The position numbers and the translations under genes are program-made. From contig CAZJQZ010000109.1 in NCBI GenBank assembly GCA_964548045.1, forward strand, positions 1 through 7,879: a stretch of 7,879 nt of DNA, given 5' to 3'. This document shows positions 5,333 to 7,879 of the stretch, piece by piece; the first letter of the stretch is position 1; the number at the start of each line of letters is the position of its first letter. The DNA is from JBGLNL01 sp964548045. Its GTDB lineage: Bacteria; Chloroflexota; Dehalococcoidia; SZUA-161; SpSt-899. The notes beneath the pieces were generated by a model. It ran no database searches and was not told the origin of the DNA. It worked only from the letters and a program-made list of their open reading frames with translations.

Positions 5333-6427
5333 GTGGAGTCAAAAGAGAACGAAGAACGATATCGCCTGCTTGCCGAAAATGTGACTGACCTCATCGGCGC
5401 GTTGGATATGAATCTGAATGTCACGTATATGAGCCCGTCGATTGCACGCTATTTTGGGTTTGGTCCTGAGCTGGCTATCGGGAAGCAGTGGAAAGACTAT
5501 ATCAATACAGCGCTCACCCCCGCTTCGGCTCGAATCGCTGAAAGGAAAGTCGATGAAATACTGACTCTCAGCAGGCAGGATAATCTGGATCCGTTTCAGT
5601 CGTGGCTATTGGAGCTTGAGTTTAATCGTGGTGACGGCACGACGGTCTGGACTGAGGGGCGGATAAGTATCCTGCGTGATCCCGATGGAAAGCCTGCGGA
5701 ACTGGTGGGCATTGTCCGGGATATCGATGAGCGTAAGAAAGCGGAGGACGCGCTCAAGCGCTCCGAGTCTCAACTCAGGCTTCTTTCCCGGCGGGTTCTG
5801 GAAGTTCAGGAGGAAGAACGCTCACGCATTGCCCGTGAATTGCATGATCAACTCGGGCAGGAATTGGTCGCTCTTAAAATTGAAGCGGTTTCGCTTGCCG
5901 AACGTCTGGAAGATTCCCAACTGCACGAACGTGCGGGTTCTGTCCTTTCTCTGGTAGAACAGCTTGATGCAACGGCGCACCGCATCGCAGTCAGTCTGAG
6001 GCCGGAGATTCTTGATGAGTTGGGACTGGTTCGCGCGATCCAGTGGTTCGCTGAGGATTTTGAACGCCGAAGCGGAGTGTCCTGCCCGGTTGAATCGCCT
6101 GTCGGGGAGCTTTCTCTTCCGAAACCGATTGCTACGTGTGCGTACCGAATTCTTCAAGAGGCTCTGACCAATGTCTGGAAACATGCAAAGGCTTCTCAGG
6201 TCAAAATCAAGGTGAGTACGAAAGATGACATTCTGTTTGTCAGTATTGCGGATAACGGTGTTGGTGTTGATCTGAAACGGCTTTCGGATGCGACTTCACT
6301 GGGTCTCCTTGGAATGCGGGAAAGAGCGCGTCTGGTGGGCGGGAAGCTCGATTTGAGAAGCAATCGGCGCGGTAAAGGATTTGTAGTCACCGCTCAATTG
6401 CCGATGGTTGAAGGTGAGGATGATTAA
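5333..6427 (+). CDS. Cytoplasmic PAS-domain sensor histidine kinase (NarX/DegS-like HisKA_3 family)
   Basis: The start is GTG 5333 because GAGGAG (5322-5327) lies 5 bases before it. An upstream in-frame TTG at 5303 has no such site. This gives 364 residues. Residues ~5-125 are a PAS sensor domain (ENVTDLIGALDMNLNVTYMS, then ELVGIVRDIDERKKAED). A coiled linker (~126-155) leads into the HisKA_3 dimerisation domain, with phosphoacceptor His171 in ARELHDQLG. The C-terminus is an HATPase domain: N box around ALTNVWKHAK (Asn280), G1 box DNGVGVD (307-313), G2 box GLLGMRERA (from 324). No membrane segment or signal peptide is present, so it probably senses an intracellular cue through the PAS domain; the ligand cannot be told. 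It phosphorylates the response regulator encoded immediately downstream, whose gene overlaps it by 8 bases. Confidence 0.95.
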   Translation: MESKENEERYRLLAENVTDLIGALDMNLNVTYMSPSIARYFGFGPELAIGKQWKDYINTALTPASARIAERKVDEILTLSRQDNLDPFQSWLLELEFNRGDGTTVWTEGRISILRDPDGKPAELVGIVRDIDERKKAEDALKRSESQLRLLSRRVLEVQEEERSRIARELHDQLGQELVALKIEAVSLAERLEDSQLHERAGSVLSLVEQLDATAHRIAVSLRPEILDELGLVRAIQWFAEDFERRSGVSCPVESPVGELSLPKPIATCAYRILQEALTNVWKHAKASQVKIKVSTKDDILFVSIADNGVGVDLKRLSDATSLGLLGMRERARLVGGKLDLRSNRRGKGFVVTAQLPMVEGEDD

Positions 6428-7070
6428 AGTCCTGCTGGCAGATGATCATAGCCTTGTGCGAACCGGTGTCAAACGTGTCATTGAAGAGGCGCCGGATATG
6501 CGTGTGGTGGCAGCAGCAAGTGACGGTATGGAAGTTATTCGTGTGTATGGCGATCATTTGCCGGATGTGGTGGTCATGGATATTTCCATGCCGGGTATGG
6601 ATGGACTGGAGACCGCCAAGCAGCTGGTTGCACTGTATCCGCAGGCCCGTATCCTTATTCTTACCAGGCATCAGGAAGATCACTATGCAGTGCGCACACT
6701 CAAGGCAGGGTGCCTTGGCTATCTGACGAAAGGAACATCGACGCAGCAACTCCACGATGCCATTCGCTCTGTTTCACAGGGACATACATTCCTGACAGAT
6801 GAAGGCAAGGATATTGTCGATCTGCAGCTCCTTTCAAGTCGGTCAGGAACAGATCAGGTGGAAAGCCTATCGGATCGTGAGCTGCAGGTTCTCATGATGC
6901 TGGCTCAGGGATACAAGATAAAGGAGATAGCAGCCGAGCTGAGTTTGAGCGCCAAGACTATCGAGACATATCGGGCCAATGTCCTGCGAAAGTTAAGCTT
7001 GCGCAACAACGTGGATATATGCCGCTTTGCTATTGAAAACGGTCTCGTTGACGGCCTGACACCTCTATAA
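6420..7070 (+). CDS. NarL/FixJ-family response regulator with LuxR-type HTH
   Basis: ATG 6420 is chosen over an upstream in-frame TTG (6408) because GGTGAGG (6413-6419) precedes it and the family normally starts at M-x-K/R-V-L-(L/I)-A-DDH. The protein has 216 residues. The receiver domain shows Asp8/Asp9, phosphoacceptor Asp54 (VVMDISMPGMDG), Thr82 and Lys104, all the expected residues. A LuxR-type helix-turn-helix occupies ~148-205 (LSDRELQVLMMLAQGY, KEIAAELSLSAKTIETYRANVLRKL). It overlaps the kinase gene by 8 bases, so translation is probably coupled and the two form a cognate pair. It is a DNA-binding transcription regulator with unknown targets. No terminator with a T-run is evident downstream. 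Confidence 0.96.
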   Translation: MIKVLLADDHSLVRTGVKRVIEEAPDMRVVAAASDGMEVIRVYGDHLPDVVVMDISMPGMDGLETAKQLVALYPQARILILTRHQEDHYAVRTLKAGCLGYLTKGTSTQQLHDAIRSVSQGHTFLTDEGKDIVDLQLLSSRSGTDQVESLSDRELQVLMMLAQGYKIKEIAAELSLSAKTIETYRANVLRKLSLRNNVDICRFAIENGLVDGLTPL

Positions 7071-7084
7071 AACCTTTTTGCATC

Positions 7085-7119
7085 GGAAATTCCTCCACAG
7101 AAATCAGGAAATTCCTGAT
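7085..7119. promoter_or_regulatory. Pair of GGAAATTCC palindromes, candidate operator
   Basis: GGAAATTCCT occurs at 7085-7094 and again at 7107-7116. The centres are exactly 22 bases apart, about two helical turns. The second is part of a longer perfect palindrome, ATCAGGAA-A-TTCCTGAT (7103-7119). No T-run follows, so it is not an intrinsic terminator. Its place just after the response regulator gene and about 170-200 bases before the next gene suits a dimer-binding site for a regulator, possibly the neighbouring one. That link is inference. Confidence 0.4.
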
Positions 7120-7197
7120 AGACATCACTCTGCGTTTTGATTATTCTCTGAGCACGGGGGAATTGTGTTGATTGCTGTTGCAACTCACATTTTGGCA

Positions 7198-7215
7198 ATC
7201 CAACTTTGGTTGGAT
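7198..7215. repeat. Small inverted repeat in the intergenic region
   Basis: ATCCAAC (7198-7204) pairs with GTTGGAT (7209-7215) around TTTG. It has no T-run and lies about 75 bases before ATG 7290. It could be an operator or an RNA hairpin in the leader of the small membrane protein. Nothing more can be said. Confidence 0.3.
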
Positions 7216-7289
7216 GATTGGCATCCCTTCACAAAATACACTTTACATATGCCCAGATAGCTTACTACTACATGTAGGAGAGTACAAAA

Positions 7290-7493
7290 ATGCATGTATT
7301 ATGGGGAGTACTGATAATCGTAGCGGGTCTGTTCTTATTGGTCAGCGGTAGAATAAGAAGCGATTTTATTATCTACCGGCTAATAGTTGCTCGCTCGAAG
7401 ATTCTATGGGGTGAGAAGGTATATCTTTTCCACCAGATTACAGGTGCAATAGTAATCGTTTTTGGTTTATTGGTGGCTCTTGGGTATATCTGA
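7290..7493 (+). CDS. Small two-membrane-segment protein, 67 residues, function unknown
   Basis: ATG 7290 is preceded by AGGAGAG (7276-7282) at a good 7-base distance. Residues ~4-20 (LWGVLIIVAGLFLLVSG) and ~49-66 (TGAIVIVFGLLVALGY) are hydrophobic membrane segments. Between them lies a basic loop (RIRSDFIIYRLIVARSKILWGEKVYLFHQ region) with several Arg, Lys and aromatic residues, so the protein would be a hairpin with its charged loop probably on the cytoplasmic side. I do not recognise a named family. It stands 219 bases after the response regulator and 76 before the solute-binding protein, in the same direction. The clean ribosome binding site and membrane pattern make it a likely real gene. 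Confidence 0.75.
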   Translation: MHVLWGVLIIVAGLFLLVSGRIRSDFIIYRLIVARSKILWGEKVYLFHQITGAIVIVFGLLVALGYI

Positions 7494-7569
7494 GTCACTT
7501 GAGTTGGATAGCGCCTGAAAAATGGCAACATAACAATCTGAGGGATAAACCATTTTGAGGGAGGCGGAA

Positions 7570-7879
7570 ATGAAAAAGCTGGCAATTCTACTGGTACTGG
7601 TTTTTGCTTCAGGGCTAATACTGAACTCAATAGCTTGTGTGAGTGGTGATGGGAAAGCAACTTTTGCCCCTATGGCACAACCAGCAAGTACGATTACTTC
7701 AGACCCTCAAGTTATACTGGAGCCAGTTAAAATCACCATTGGCAACCTTACCGATCAAACCGGTGTAGGCTCATCGGCAATGTCCGTTATTGATCAGTCG
7801 CTTTACGATCTGGTTGATTATTACAATGAGCACAATTTGATTCCCGGGATAGAATTGCAAACAAAAACCTATGATACCC
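7570..7879 (+). CDS. ABC transporter substrate-binding lipoprotein (Leu/Ile/Val-type, Peripla_BP_6), 3' end outside window
   Basis: ATG 7570 follows GGGAGG (7559-7564) by 5 bases, and 103 codons are visible. The N-terminus MKKLAILLVLVFASGLILNSIAC is a lipoprotein signal with the candidate lipid-attached Cys at residue 23. The lipobox SIAC is imperfect, since Leu is usual at -3. A short Ser/Thr/Pro-rich spacer follows. Then comes the opening of a type-1 periplasmic-binding fold (VKITIGNLTDQTGVGSS, LYDLVDYYNEHN, IPGIELQTKTYDT), matching the start of branched-chain amino acid/amide-type binding proteins as I know them. It would be anchored outside the cytoplasmic membrane and deliver a small solute to an ABC permease encoded downstream, outside the window. 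The substrate cannot be assigned. Confidence 0.85.
   Translation, partial: MKKLAILLVLVFASGLILNSIACVSGDGKATFAPMAQPASTITSDPQVILEPVKITIGNLTDQTGVGSSAMSVIDQSLYDLVDYYNEHNLIPGIELQTKTYDT

Noticed and set aside
7103..7119. Palindrome considered as the terminator of the kinase/regulator operon
   Set aside because: No T-run follows on either strand, and the stem is short and A/T-rich in the middle. An operator is more likely.

Overview
The window looks like a bacterial chromosome segment of roughly even base composition. It has Shine-Dalgarno starts (including GTG), intrinsic terminators, a cytoplasmic two-component pair and a lipoprotein-type ABC solute-binding protein. The solute-binding protein and the secreted repeat proteins recall environmental Chloroflexota (Dehalococcoidia-like) genomes. 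That is an impression from memory, and no sequence here fixes the taxon. The window carries a 100-N scaffold gap, so it comes from a draft or metagenome assembly.

Layout. (1) Positions 1-131: the 3' part of a tRNA-Asn gene and its terminator. (2) Positions 193-2088: a secreted protein with a signal peptide, a conserved 'YQG' N-terminal module, a VGIG stalk motif, a short coiled coil and eight ~51-residue propeller-like repeats. (3) Positions 2089-2609: an intergenic region built from two repeated modules, each with a strong terminator. (4) Positions 2610-4929: a second secreted protein with nearly the same N-terminal module. Its passenger is different: an LVIVD-type beta-propeller followed by a long tail-fibre-like C-terminal region. 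The gap lies inside the propeller. (5) Positions 4930-5332: a second copy of the downstream module, then a probable promoter. (6) Positions 5333-7070: a soluble PAS histidine kinase and a NarL/LuxR-type response regulator, overlapping by 8 nt. (7) Positions 7071-7289: an intergenic region with two GGAAATTCC palindromes 22 bp apart. (8) Positions 7290-7493: a 67-residue protein with two membrane segments. (9) Positions 7570 to the end: the start of a Leu/Ile/Val-type periplasmic-binding lipoprotein.

Most interesting feature. The two secreted-protein genes sit in two copies of one cassette. Each copy starts with a tRNA-Asn acceptor-end sequence (GGGGAGTACC), a 16-bp identical block (CTTTACATAAGTAATA) and a terminator. 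A promoter abutting the terminator, the gene, and a conserved downstream module follow. That downstream module holds a 52-nt block with one mismatch between copies, a long terminator hairpin and a further near-identical tail. In the second copy the tRNA body is missing, so its tRNA-type terminator is an orphan. This suggests duplication or insertion with a breakpoint in the tRNA 3' end, with the N-terminus and flanks kept and the passenger propeller replaced. The kinase/regulator pair is a separate transcription unit, and nothing in the sequence ties it to the surface proteins beyond proximity.
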